Assembly (NCBI GenBank): GCA_037157565.1
Contig: JAZHRO010000039.1
Location: 48,298,001-48,362,000 of the forward strand
From: Thalassia testudinum
Lineage: Eukaryota > Streptophyta > Magnoliopsida > Alismatales > Hydrocharitaceae
Direction of reading: 5' to 3'
Length of the DNA stretch: 64,000 nt
In this document: one piece after another, positions 21,247 through 32,744 of the stretch
How positions within the stretch are numbered: the stretch's first letter is position 1
How the letters are laid out: each line of letters begins with the position of its first letter
Translations under genes and position numbers: made by a program
Notes under the pieces: generated by a model
The model's database searches: none
What the model was told of the DNA's origin: nothing
Seen by the model: the letters and a program-made list of their open reading frames with translations, nothing else

Positions 21247-21545
21247 TTGGAGGTTAGAAAAGTAGGATTAAGAAATATAAAATTGATGTTAATTAGTAAT
21301 TGTGTTTAGTTACAGTGTGGCGTTAACATCAATTTGTATTTACTTAAATTGATGTTAAGTTATGGTGTGAATCTTTATGACGTTTACTTGGTAGTAGTAT
21401 TAGGTATATAAAATATGAGGGATGTCAAAGATGGGAATGGTATATGATTTTAATGTAGGTTAATAAATGAGAGGTTAAGTAATTAAATAAGTGAGAACTA
21501 ACCATCTTGTTGAGGGATTAACTTTCAAATAAATTAGGCCGTAAT
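21247..21545 (+). repeat. Dispersed repeat R1, copy 1
   Basis: Aligns directly with 28142-28505. Shared words include ATTAAGAAAT-TAAAATT, TTTGTATTTACTTGAAT-like, GTTAAGTTATGGTGT, GACGTTTACTTGGTAGT-like, GGTATATAAAATATGAGG and AACTTT-AA-TAAATTAGG. No coding. Probably an old LTR or MITE fragment. Confidence 0.7.
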
Positions 21546-21690
21546 GGTGGAAGGTATGGACATACATTGTTGGATTATTGGGTGGGATTCAATCAATTTA
21601 CTTGGTCTCGCACAATCGGAGGAGTGTGATAGCTTTATGTAAGATATTTTATACCCTGTTTTGTTCTTAAATAAAAAAGATAAACTAATA
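21546..21690 (+). repeat. Dispersed repeat resembling 30810-30950
   Basis: Shares GGAAGGTAT, TGTTGGATTATT-GG, a CTCACA/CTCGCA block, GTGTGATAGC and TTTTATACCCT with 30810-30950. TGTTGGATTATT looks like a copia-type LTR start. Confidence 0.55.
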
Positions 21691-21829
21691 TTTTACTAGT
21701 TTTGAGTTTTTTCCCTGTTGTACCGGTACAAAAGTTAAAAGTAAACAAATGAAAGTAAAGAAAAAATAAATGATTTGGTGAATGTCGTGTGACTTTTCAG
21801 CAACAAATAAATGTTCAATTAAAAAAATA

Positions 21830-22335
21830 AATGGACATTTGATGTATTTTAATTTTTCATTGATGTTAATCGATGCATTTTGATGTTTTATATTTTTTGA
21901 TTTTTCAAAGATGTCAATCGATATAGTTTGATTTTCGACATGATATACATCAATTAGAAATCAACTGCTTGGTTTTGATTTCTTGTTTTCCCACAGCAAA
22001 CAACACTTAAACTTTTTATTGGAAAAAAAAATAATGATCGAAAATGAAAACATACATGTGTTGAAAAATATATTGTCTAATATATTTTAATTTTCAATTG
22101 ATATCTTAAATTGTGTTCATGTTGTTCTGTATGTGTTATTTTATATTTTTGTATAAATATATTTAATATTGGTCGTTAATGAAAGAACACATGACGAGAA
22201 GATCCATGGTAAAGATAGAATTCAAATTGGACATATGTGTTTAATAATGGATAAGAAAAATGAAATAACAAAAAAAAAAAATGTGAGAAAGAGAGTAGAG
22301 AGAGATGTAGTTGATTTGAAAAAAAATGTAAAGAA
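21830..22335 (+). repeat. Dispersed repeat R2, copy 1
   Basis: Aligns directly with 32745-33250 over about 500 bp. Shared features are TGATGT-TTTTGATTTTT runs, an ATCAAAAATCA-like block, AAAATATATT, TATTTAAT-TTG-TC, TAATGAAA-AA, GACAAGAA-type words and a terminal A-rich GAGAGA segment. AT-rich, no coding. Confidence 0.65.
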
Positions 22336-23567
22336 ATAGTACATAAAGAAATACACCATGGAGCACACATGCTTCTCTCCCTCCTCCCTTTCCGTCGTAG
22401 ATAAGCTACACTCCGGTGGTCTCTATGTAGTGGCTCATGGCATTCTTCAATGGCAAGTGGTTGTGGTGGTGCTTTAGCGTTGGGTCACGTTGAGGATGTT
22501 TGTCGGATGGCACTTACTTTATGCTGGAGGAGGGTTTCATTAGATGTAGATTCACCACCTTTGCTCTACTTTTACATTTGGACATCGTTTTATTGTGGGA
22601 GTCATGTTGAAATTAAGTTCATCATTAATGGGTTGATGGTTAGATCGCTTGTTACCTGTTGGTGCAGTATGTCAACGACGTTAATGGTATCTTATCGTAT
22701 CTACTGATAGTGTTTATTTGCTCGCATGTCTCTTTTCTATTTTTTAAATTTTTTTATTTATTTTATGTTATTTTTTGAGTTTCTACCTCTTGGGAAAAAG
22801 TTACTTTCCTCCTCTCTAAATGATATTTAGATTATTTTTCTTTCTTATCGTTAAGAGTTGTGTCTTATATCGTTTTTGTTCCTTTTATTAACATCTAAAA
22901 AAAACTTATATCTTGGATATGTTATTTTTCTTTTACGTTTCGTGGTGGAGTTGCTTGAGGTACTTTCTGGTATGCAGCAGACATGAAGATATGCGAGGAT
23001 CTCGAGTTAAGACCCGGCAGACGATCGAGGAGCAGCATGCACGTGCATGGAGTGGCATCGGATGGTGGCCCATCAGACCCACCAGATTATTCTCTTAAAT
23101 GGGGAAGGGACGTCGCGTGGATCAGGGGCACGGCTCGTTGGCGCTGGTTGATGGTGCACGGGCAGGGCCGGCTCTATCGTCGACGCCAAATTAAGTTCGT
23201 TGCTTTTACCGTAGGGATCGTGGTCGTGGATCTACCGATGAGCCTTGCTATAAATATACGGGGAAAAGAGCAGCAGAGGATAAAATTCAGCGTTCTTTCC
23301 TACAAAAGTAGGTTCCGATGCAGCCTCGCAACTCTCTTAGTGATGTTGGTAACTTTGCTGGACGAAAATCACGACTTCTTTCGACAAACTAAAAAAATTA
23401 AATACACATCGGCATACAATGAATACATTTGTAAAGTATACGATGCATCCATTTTACATTTATAACTTTTTTTTTTTTTTTGTCGATGTTTTCCCTCTTC
23501 ATTTGTGTACATATTTCACTTCATTGCAATGGTATAAATATCTGTAAAGCATCATCAATTTCTTTTT
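22336..23567. other. Unassigned stretch with two short open frames and a TATA-like site
   Basis: Open frames at 22450-22707 (85 codons) and 22983-23465 (160 codons) on the plus strand have no motif I recognise and no supporting context. A TATAAATA box-like sequence lies near 23250. I make no gene call. Confidence 0.3.
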
Positions 23568-23572
23568 GATAT
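23568..23572. repeat. Target-site duplication GATAT (left copy)
   Basis: GATAT directly precedes TGTAACAACC at 23573 and is repeated at 26279-26283 after ...TTCGTAACA. Confidence 0.92.
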
Positions 23573-25376
23573 TGTAACAACCTGATTTTCGAGTCCCTGT
23601 GAGACACTAGAATCGGATCGACTCGACTAATCCCAAGACCTAGTCGTCCAACGAGAAAGTAATCAAAAGAGCAGTAAAATAAATCACATTCAACATGAAA
23701 TATAACTAGCAGTAACAAAATATAGCAGTAAGAAAGAGAACTACTACAGCATGTACCACCACAACAGTAGAACAACATTTATAACATAACATGAACTACA
23801 AGTAAAGAAAAATACGGGGGTAACAAGAACTACTCACTACAGTGGAACAAAAGGGGTACAAAAGAACTGTGGTAAGTCTACTGGATCCTACTCGGTCCAG
23901 CGTCCTCTGCAGCCGCTGACCCTAGCTGCTCAACACCTGGTCCTGAAAAGTAACGAGTGTAACACGTCAGCGAAACGCAAAGTAAAGTGACAGCTAAAAC
24001 TAAAGAAGCATTAAAGTGTACAGTAGCTGTTTTATTTTATTTCTTTCTTTATTTACGTCTTTCTATTGTTTCACAATTTATCTATTTCTCAGATCCTTCA
24101 CTTAATCTCGAATGTTCCTCGTGGGAACGATCTTGATTACAGTCTTTTCCGAAGAGTAGAAGTAACACGTGGTGCTCTCCTGGCCGGCAGAGTCCCCTGT
24201 GGTGATCCTACTCTCAGTCAACCACCCCAAGGTCACTGACAGATGTAACGGTGACTACGATACGCGCGGTAAACACACGGGTAGCTATCCCGCACTGGCA
24301 CGCGGTCAGTCATTTCCGTTAACGGGTGCGCTCAAAGCACAGCACGGACCAGTATAGGGTAGAGCCCTCTCAGTAACAGGGATCCAACCCCTCCACAGTA
24401 ACCAAACAGGGGCCTTGCCCCTCCACAGTCCGCGCACCCTCGTCTGACTACCCTGGTTTGCCCAGTGGGCCTAACAAGTCGGTGTAGGTGAGCTAGCAGA
24501 ACCCCGGGGCCCGTGGGGTAGCTAGTACTCGCTCTACACTAGTAGCTCTCCTCGGTACTGTGTACACGAAGGCTAAAAGTCGATACAAAGTGGCTAGGCC
24601 TAACCTCGGGTCCCTAGGGCGGCTGGCTCCGCTCTGCACTAAGCAGGTAACAGGTGCTTCCCCTGGCACTACGTACCCAAGAAACAACACACCTCCACAT
24701 CTTTCCTTCTCAGTTCCATTTCATTCTCTTTCCAGGTGTTCTACTCCTAACTCCCCGTAGGGTTCCAGCTCTTTTAACTCAGCACATTCAGGTTTCACCC
24801 TTTCAGTTTCACATTCATACAACCCATATTCTCAATCATGTTCATTTATTCATAACAGGCAGCTGTTAAATCAATTTACAGGCAGCTATTATTTCCTTTC
24901 CACAATTTCCGAGACTGCAATATCTATATTCATTTCACTAGTTTTCCAATCCTAGTATTCATGCCGTACCCTAGGATCTATCATTCAATCTAGTTTTCCA
25001 GCCCTAATATTCATACAATACCATAGGATCTATCATTCAATCTGATTTTTCATTCCTAGGATTCATGCAATGCCGTAGGTTCTATTAATTGTTCCATAAT
25101 TGTAACAAATTATGTTAATAATTTTTAAAGCTACTCTACTAGCTACAACGGGAGTACTGGAGGCGTGGTCGGAAATCCCGCACGCCTCCGCAATACTCGA
25201 GACTGCAATGGAACAGGGTCCTAACACAGGGATCAAACACAAGGAGTTTCTCAGAACAGTATATAATTACTGGAAACGGTAGAGGATCTTATTCCGAAAA
25301 GAATGCAACTCGAAATGGGGAAAATGGACTCCGAACGGGCCCTAAACGGGTCGAAAACGATGAAATAGTCCAAAAT

Positions 25377-25721
25377 CAGACGTTTGGAACCTCTTCCAGA
25401 CGTCTTAAAATGTAGGTCAGATGGTACCTTTGTTCTGCGTAGTCTCTCAGACGTCCAGAAGCCTGCAGGGGCGTCTGGCTTAGTTCCCAGACGTCTGATG
25501 GTCACCCCGGACATCTGGAAGTCCTTCCCGTCGTCTGGCACTACGGCCAGACGTCTGATTCGCGTTGGATGGCGAATCTCAGAACCTGTACGTACCCACT
25601 CCTCGTTCTCAGTACGAACGGTCGCAGAAAAGGAAGAAAAACGAAAATAACTCACTTGCCAGATGTCTGGACAGTCCTCCAGACGTCTTCACCGTCGTCT
25701 GGTTGGAAGCCCAGACGTCTG
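25377..25721. repeat. Array of CCAGACGTCTG palindromic motifs (downstream block)
   Basis: Full or near copies of the 12-bp palindrome CCAGACGTCTGG occur near 25377, 25396, 25448, 25487, 25507, 25547, 25659, 25679 and 25711. Half sites (CGTCTGG) lie between them near 25471, 25530 and 25692. Spacing is irregular, roughly 20-110 bp. On the minus strand the block lies downstream of the TATA box, so it would be transcribed. Confidence 0.85.
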
Positions 25722-26039
25722 ATTCTGGAAAAATTTCTAGAATCAGATCTCGACTTGCTCTCCGCCCGCGACGCATGGTCGCGCCGCGCCTCGTCCGCCT
25801 GCTGCTCGAGCTGCAGCAGCCCTCCAGTGACACTCCACGCTTGCGGCTCCCCCGCCGGCCGGCTCTAGCTGCCCCGGCAAGCTCGAGCCCTCACGGTCGG
25901 GCATCTCCTCCCTCGCGCAACACCTCCCACAACTCGCCGCGGCTGCCGCTGCCGCCGCTCACTCGCGCTCGTACTCTTGCACCGGCTAGAAGAAGAAGAA
26001 GGAAGCGGAGGAGATGAGAGTGAGGGAGAGGGCGAGGGC

Positions 26040-26056
26040 CTTATAAGGCCACGTGG
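26040..26056 (-). promoter_or_regulatory. G-box and TATA-like promoter of the solo LTR
   Basis: On the minus strand CCACGTGG is followed at once by CCTTATAAGG. The G-box CACGTG is a known bZIP/bHLH site in plants. Downstream on the same strand is a C/T-rich leader with CTTCTTCTTC. This is composition-based evidence only. Confidence 0.45.
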
Positions 26057-26184
26057 GGAGAGAGAGAGAGAGCGCAGTCTGCGACTGCAGGAGGAGAGAG
26101 GGAAAAAGGGGGAAGGTGCTGCGGTTGCAGGTCTGCGTGCGCTTGCGCGCAGACGTAGCCCCGCACGCCACAGAAAAATAGATC

Positions 26185-26247
26185 CCAGACGTCTGGAAGG
26201 GGTTCCAGACGTCTGGTCAGACGTCTGGGCCACCTCCCAGACGTCTT
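26185..26247. repeat. AGACGTCT palindromes (upstream block)
   Basis: Exact CCAGACGTCTGG at 26185-26196 and 26205-26216, then a near copy overlapping 26217 and another at 26237. In the minus-strand reading these lie about 140-200 bp upstream of the TATA box. Confidence 0.85.
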
Positions 26248-26278
26248 AAAAAAAACATCTTGGAAGGCATTCGTAACA

Positions 26279-26283
26279 GATAT
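26279..26283. repeat. Target-site duplication GATAT (right copy)
   Basis: Matches 23568-23572 exactly and directly follows the LTR terminus. Confidence 0.92.
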
Positions 26284-26399
26284 TTTTTCCTTTTAAAGTT
26301 TATTTGGTGTTTCATATCTCCCTTTCATTTGGGTTCATAGTTCACTTTTTGTTGAATTTTATTTCCATTGATAATTTTTGTTGGAGGTGATCTGCTGAA

Positions 26400-26850
26400 G
26401 GAGTAGGAGGTGGTTAAGTAGAGTATTGATGTAAAGTAATATTGTATTGGTGTAAAATTAAATTTTAAATATTTCTTTACTTATGATAAATGATTTTATG
26501 CTTAAAATGTGATTTTTTCACCTTACGGTTTAGGTCCTAATCTTTAATGTGAAAAATCACTTTTCCTACGTTAAATCACTTTCTATAAATATAAACCTTA
26601 AATCGTAAGATCATAGGTCAAAATTACTACTTTCTACGAGTGTAAAATTATTTTGCACAGATGAGAAATTATCCTTGAAATATTTTTACATTTATGTAAA
26701 ATGAGATTACATCAGTGGAAAGATATTTTAGAATAATATATCATTGGTGTAAACTAATTTTACATTAGTGCAAAATCACCAAAGATAATTTATCACCGAT
26801 ATAAAATAACTTATCACCAATGAAAAGTTATTTATCACTTATTTATTTTA
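26400..26850. repeat. Degenerate ATGTAAAAT-type repeat block R3, copy 1
   Basis: Consists of diverged short units such as GGTGTAAAATTA, TTATCACCGATATAAAATAA and GTGAAAAATCAC. It aligns in order with 29270-29935, including the TTAGGTCCTAATCTTTAA / TTAGGGTTTAATTTTTAA block and the TCATAGGTCAAAAT block. Confidence 0.7.
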
Positions 26851-28141
26851 AGTTAAAGTGATATGATACTTTTATTTAAATCCTATATTTTTTCTATTTC
26901 TTTACATTAAATATCAACTATTAATTAAATACACATTCATAACCCTATTTCCATGATTCATAAAATCCCCCGTGTTACTTGTTGCATCACCCTAGTTTTG
27001 GCTAATTAATAATAGCCAAAAAAGTGAATAAACATAGAACGCAATGTGGGGGTTGGGATAATTTGGGTTCAACTTATGTGATTTGATTTCTTAATTTGTG
27101 AAAATTAGTTTTTATAAGTGAAAAATAACTTTATAAATGAAAAATTACTCATTATAAGTATCTTTTTTATTTTTAAATGATATATTTTTATTTTTAATTG
27201 GTAAAAAATTATTTTAAATTGAAATCAATTGAGAGATAAAATATATTCGTATATTTTTATTTTCAAGTGACATGTTTTAATTTTTAGTTCGTTTATTTAA
27301 ATTTTAATTAGTTGATTTTTATTTTTAATATGTTGATTTTAATTTTTTTGGGTGAATTTTAATTTTTAATTTTTTTATTTTAAATTTTAACTAATATATT
27401 TTATTTATTTTTAAATGAGGGAATAAATTGGGATCGAGAATTGCAGAATATCGTGTAACATGCATTTATTTTATTTTATTTTCATTGGTCCTAGGTGAGG
27501 AAAGTTTACGGATAAACGTGAATATATATGTCACTTGTTGCTACCGCATGGATCGTATATATATGCGACGAACTTTCGTATGTGGTGGAATATGAATGGG
27601 ATATCACTTTGTTGTGGATTATATTTGGATGCAGCATGCAGGTTTTTTTTGTTTGGCTTTTTATGCAGCATGCAGGTTACTAACGTTGGCGACATGTGCA
27701 GTGAGGGAATCACGCTTTTTCACCGTACATGGTGGATTCGTTTAGGGTTTAGGAATGCTTCCTTTTTAATAGGTGGTTACACCCGGTACGTTTTTGGATT
27801 CAAAATTAATTTTTATCGGTAGATGAAAATCAAAATTATTTTTTTAATTAGTAGAATGGTAAAAATATATTAATGTATTTTTATTATTTATTGATAAAAA
27901 ATTATCTTACATGGATGAAGATCTTGAATTTTAATTGATATATTTTAATTTTTAATCGATAAAATATCATCATTTAAGTTTAAAATTATTTTTTATTAAT
28001 AAAAATTATTATTAATTAATATATTTTAATCTTCCCATGATCATGGGAGATTACTTTTTCTTGAATGACAATAAATTAAGAAATCATCGAATGTATTAAC
28101 TTTTAATATTAGAAACATGTGCATAGATCCATGCGTCACAA
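26851..28141. other. AT-rich non-coding stretch
   Basis: Holds TTTTAATTTTTAAT-type simple repeats at about 27130-27410 and 27830-28060. A less AT-rich island at 27540-27790 has a 95-codon open frame with a directly repeated TGCAGCATGCAGGTT and no recognised motif. Confidence 0.35.
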
Positions 28142-28505
28142 AAGGTTAGGAAATTAGTATTAAGAAATGTAAAATTAATGTTAATCCGTAATTATGTTGA
28201 TTTATGTTATGATATTAATATTAGTTTGTATTTACTTGAATCTGTGTTAAGTTATGGTGTTAATTTTTATGATGTTTACTTAGTAGTGGTATTAGGTATA
28301 TAAAATATGAGGAATATTAGAGACATAAGTGATGTAAAATTTTAATACGGATTTAATTAACATCAATTGAAGCTGGTGTTAAACAAATTCATATTAAAGT
28401 TGTAAAAACTAGGTTAGTAAATGTGGGGTTAAATAATCAAGTAAATGGAGGTTAACCTCTCTTTTGAAGGTTTAACCTTCTAAGTAAATTAGGTTTCATG
28501 GTGTA
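28142..28505 (+). repeat. Dispersed repeat R1, copy 2
   Basis: Direct match of 21247-21545. The GGTATATAAAATATGAGG core is identical, and the GTTAAGTTATGGTGT and AAATTAGG blocks are kept. It carries an extra stretch after the core. Confidence 0.7.
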
Positions 28506-28863
28506 GTTTGGTAAGGGGATAATTAATCAAAATAAGGATTAATTTTATTTGATGAAAATATTATTTTGACTTGAGTTAAGAGATTTAATTTAAGATAAGT
28601 TATTATAACATTGATGTGGAATAAATTTTTTTTTTAAGTTATCTTATATATTTTTACAAGTTAAGTTAAAAATATTTTAAGCAGTTACGAGTTAATCTAT
28701 CAAGATAATCTTTGTATTTTTTAAATAAAAATTGTGGATAATTCTGCTATAAAAATATTATCCCATTTAACTCGGAGGAGGAGGTCACTTGCGCTCGAGG
28801 ATCTCCACGAGTTTAAATCGAAGGGATCGGTGCTGGGAATTGATCACGCGCGAACTTCGGTCC

Positions 28864-28993
28864 ATGGCTGTGGTAGCGTCAATCTCGCCGTCCATTCATC
28901 ACATCACAACAATACTCCGCAGATCCCGGTCGTGCGCATCATCACAATGTTATGGCTGCAACTGTTGGGTTGCGGTGAAGCCCAGTGAGAGTA
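28864..28993 (+). other. Possible orphan first exon
   Basis: In a GC-richer island of AT-rich DNA, an ATG in good context (TCCATGGC, 28864) opens MAVVASISPSIHHITTIL, then RRSRSCASS. It is rich in S, T, R and small residues with few acids, like a plastid transit peptide. A GTAAGG donor-like site occurs near 28991. No following exon is found. Chance is quite possible. Confidence 0.2.
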
Positions 28994-29269
28994 AGGTTAA
29001 CATGCTTTTTTTTTATTTTTATTTTTTGCGCATAATTACCCTTTTTCTTTCTTTAATGGTCCGTCGGAATCGCAAACCGTTTCTTCTCTCTTTTTTCCTT
29101 CTGTTGGATTCTGTCCTTTCAAGATTTATTAAAATAAAAGATCCGGGTTGAAAAATTCATGAACCGAGTAAAAGTTTGATGTGCATCAGCGTGAGCATAA
29201 TTTCAACCTGCGTCTCTTAATTCATGTAAAAAGGTGTTGATATATGGTGGATTCATCGTTATTTAAATT

Positions 29270-29935
29270 AATAATAAATTATTTTGATATAGCGATAAAT
29301 TATTTAAATTATTTTTAGAATCATTTTAAATTGATATAAAATTATTTTATATGGATATAATCTTATTTTGTATCCGTGTAAAATTATTATATATTTTTAA
29401 AATAATTTTATATAGATGTAAAGTAAGATTTAATCGGTATAATTTTACTTTAATATATTTTGTATCGATGTAAAATTAAATTATAAATGTTTATTCACTT
29501 GTGATAAGTGATTTTATATTTGAAAGGTATTTATTTTATTTTAAGATTTAGGGTTTAATTTTTAATATTTAGGGTTTAGCGAATCCTAATCTTAGGGTGA
29601 AAAATTAACTTTTAAGTGAAAAATCACTTCTTATATGTGAAATCATTTTACATAAATTTAAACCATAAATTCTAAACTCATAGGTCAAAATCACTTTGCA
29701 TGGGTGTAAAATCACATTGAATATGTGAAACTACCTTTGAAATAATTTTACACTGATGAAAAATGAGATTACACCGGTACAAAGACACCATAAAATAATT
29801 TATCATCGATGTAAAATTCTTTTGCATTGATGTAAAATCATTTAGAATAATTTATCATCGGTTCAAATTAGTTTATTACTGGTGTAGAGTTATTTATCAT
29901 TTGTGCATTTTATAATAAAGTGGTATGGTGATTTT
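29270..29935. repeat. Degenerate ATGTAAAAT-type repeat block R3, copy 2
   Basis: Aligns with 26400-26850. Units such as GATGTAAAATTATTT and TTATCATCGATGTAAAAT recur throughout. Includes several AGGGTTTA words near 29550-29580, which look like telomere-type heptamers but are not tandem. Confidence 0.7.
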
Positions 29936-30799
29936 TTTTATTGTGATGGGGACATCACGTAACAAATTTATATTTTTTTATTTACATTAAATATCAATTA
30001 TCAAATAGGTTCATGTTCTTATTGTTGTGTAAAGTATAAAAGTAATACCTATAAATTTACTTATATTATCTTTTACATGAGTATCTATATTTTCCTATTT
30101 TTTAATTAAAATAAAAAATAAGAAGTAAGAGGAGGAAGATGGAGGATAAGAAATGTGAATATAAAAGGGTGAAGAATAAGGAAGAAAGGGAGAGAAAAAG
30201 AAAAGAGTGGAGAAATAAAAAAGAAGACGGTGTTAGTCATACTTCCAATTATTTTTCTCTTCTTTCTTTTCAAAGGTCGTTGGCATTGAAGACGAAAAGA
30301 TGAGGTTTGCCCTAAAATATGAAAAATTTGAGCGTGTCCCAAAAGCTCTATCTCCGAGCTCATCTCAACGTTCATTGTTTGACTTAAGTTAGATGGTGAA
30401 AAATTATATTATTGAACCCCCTATCTTTTAAGTGAGCGAAGTATTTAAGTATCAAGTTCTTTTGCCATGTAAACCTCTATATGTGTAAGAGAGCAATTAT
30501 GACTGTCAAGGCAGCAGCACGAAGAACGTCAAGTCCTTCAACCAAGTTTTGACTGGTGGCCGCATGTAACCAAGTAATGTTCTAGAGCCTTGGTTTTTTA
30601 AACCCAACAAATAGACTTCCAACGCTCTGATCCTTCGCTGTCAACCTTCTTATCAACACATCTGCGGTGTATCTTCTTGTCATCCAAGCTAGTGGACCGT
30701 GGTAGAGATGCACTATCATTGTATGACATGTGCAATGTGAGTTGGTATTTTAGTTGTTGCAAGTGAACATTCATACTCTAGAGATCATGCTTGCTCAGG
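29936..30799. other. Non-coding stretch
   Basis: AT-rich with a purine-rich patch at 30105-30240. The minus-strand 89-codon frame there is low-complexity and not called. Confidence 0.35.
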
Positions 30800-30960
30800 T
30801 TGAGAGGGGGTACTGGAAGGTATATATGTTGGATTATTAGGTCATAGGATCCATCTTGTTTAACCTCACATGGTGTGCATGGGAATTGGAAGGTGTGTGA
30901 TAGCCTGTTACATCAAGATTTTTATACCCTTATTTGATTTTAGAAAAAAATATTGAAATA
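30800..30960 (+). mobile_element. Copia-like 3' end relic (polypurine tract and LTR start)
   Basis: GAGAGGGGGTACTGG resembles a copia polypurine tract. TGTTGGATTATTAGG follows about 20 bases later, like an LTR start. The same LTR-like block is at 21546-21690. No coding domain is attached. Confidence 0.4.
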
Positions 30961-32011
30961 TTCACTTATTAGATATTTTTCATTATTTTTATTTTTCTCT
31001 CCGTGAGAGCAATTTTCACGTAAATCTTTACGATGAAACTTAATTATTTCAATGGTCGTGATTCATAAATATAAAAGTTTATACACTCTCCAAAAATGTG
31101 GACATCACTGTTGATTTTTGGTTACATCATTGTAGTGATATTTAAAATTTATTATTGATATTCAAGTATTATTGATAATATTTGATTTAAAATTAAACGG
31201 TAATGTACATTTGTACTTACTTCAACAATAAAGGTGGGATAAAATGTTGAATTAATCCATAGTTCTTGTAGCAAACATGCATGGTTAAGTCTCCACGTGT
31301 ATACATGTAGGTGTATTGAGAAGATTCAACTGGCCAATGCCCCATTCCTGTTTTGTTTTATTTTATTATTTTTTTTTTTCTCCAAAAGTTTAGTAGGAAA
31401 GAATATGATAAAGAGGGATGCGACCCAGAACGAGGAATGGGGGTAAGAGGAATCCGACCGCCCATACGAAAAGGGAAAAAATTTTTCCCTTTATCAACGA
31501 GAGTGGAGACAACAAAACTACAAGGAAGAAAATAAAAATAGAAAATCAATAAAAAAAAAAAGAAAAAAAACAGGCGACCCTACCCATCCACGAGTAGCGT
31601 CGCATTCGACAAGTGACGTTGATGTAGCTGTCAAGGGGCCTGGCGGTCTCGGACAAGAATGGGCAAAAGAGATCAAATCGGCGACCGATGGTACCAGTGA
31701 GCGTGGATCTATGAGGAGGAGGCCAAAAGTAGAGGGAGAGAAAGGAAAGAGAGAGACGAGGAGATCGAGGGAGGGCCCTACCGGCCCATCGGAGTGGCCG
31801 ATAAAGCCCATTAAACGCTAGGGTGTTTTAGTTTGGACAAGAACGGAGCGGGGGCGAGGGGGGTGAGCAAAACCAGTGGTGATTCCTGCATTAAAAACGC
31901 CAAGTGTAAACCACGCAGATGACTTTAGCAGGCAACTGCCGACATGCACAGCTTGTGGACAATTCTTTCTTTCTTTCTTTTCTTTTCTTTATTTGCTTTT
32001 GATTTTTCGGT
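30961..32011. other. Non-coding stretch
   Basis: Includes A-rich tracts, a GC-richer part at 31560-31860 with a 97-codon minus frame without motif, and a TTTC microsatellite at 31963-31990. No gene is supported. Confidence 0.35.
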
Positions 32012-32305
32012 GTCAGGGTCCATTCTTTATCGTCCATTGTTAAAAAAACTATAGTAGCCCATCGAGCTATCACTATTCACGTTATTGTTTCTTTATTTCA
32101 TTGTAATTCTAGATTCTTTGATATAATATTTTCGGTGATTCCCTTAATTTTTTCCGTTCCTTTTTGACGACTTTTTTTCGTCTGAGAGACCATCCTCTGT
32201 CGTCCATTATTAAAAACTATAGTAGCCTGTCGAGATATCATTGTTCACGTCACTGCTTCTGTATTTTCCTTATGATTCTAGATGGTTTGATATAATATAA
32301 AATAA
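32012..32305 (+). repeat. Imperfect direct duplication, about 0.12-kb unit
   Basis: Units near 32012-32134 and 32181-32305 share CGTCCATT-TTAAAAA-CTATAGTAGCC, CGAG-TATCA, TTCACGT and TAGAT-TTTGATATAATAT. A third diverged copy of the right half lies near 33470-33510. Confidence 0.7.
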
Positions 32306-32744
32306 AGTACCTCTAATGCCCTCCTTGGCTATGCTATATATCGGAGCGGGTGCTTAGCATATCTAAGGCCTATTGTTTGATCTATGCAAATCGTTTACAT
32401 GATGGTGGAATGGATGTCACCTTTGCAACATCCGTAGATGTTCGAACAGCGAAATTTCACTTAAAAGCAAACCTTTTACATCTTTTTTTACTTTTTATTG
32501 CATTTTGAGTGAAAATTTGAAAGAAATGTTTCTAATACAGGATTATAACGTATTCCCTATTAACTATATATAAGTTTTGAGCCCATCATCCCTTGACGTG
32601 AGAGTACAAAAGTTATATAAAAAAAAAAATTCTCCCCCACTTTCCTACGTCAAAGTAAACGAAATATAAATAAAAAAAGATGAATATTTCGATAGATGTA
32701 ACGTCAATCTCCCGTGGCAAGTAGAAAGTTTCAATAAAAAAAAA

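Larger units (their letters stand above)
23573..26278 (-). mobile_element. Solo LTR (2706 bp), probably a Tekay/Del-type gypsy element
   Basis: The sequence runs from TGTAACAACC to GTAACA with exact 5-bp flanking duplications GATAT and no internal domain, so it is a solo LTR. On the minus strand it reads TGTTACGAATG...GTTGTTACA; such ends are common in plant chromovirus LTRs. The minus strand also has a G-box CACGTG (26050-26055), then TTATAA (26041-26046), then a C/T-rich leader, so the promoter direction is minus. The lineage is inferred from the ends and length. Internal open frames look like shadows. An array of AGACGTCT palindromes is annotated separately. Confidence 0.88.

Noticed and set aside
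22983..23465. 160-aa open frame near a TATAAATA site as a host gene
   Set aside because: No recognisable motif, no sign of splicing or conservation; kept only as an unassigned stretch.
25251..26249. Several overlapping open frames of up to 150 aa in the solo LTR
   Set aside because: GC-rich LTR DNA is open in many frames; none shows a domain and they overlap on both strands.
29550..29580. AGGGTTTA words like plant telomere repeats
   Set aside because: Only two or three scattered copies in AT-rich degenerate repeats; no tandem array.
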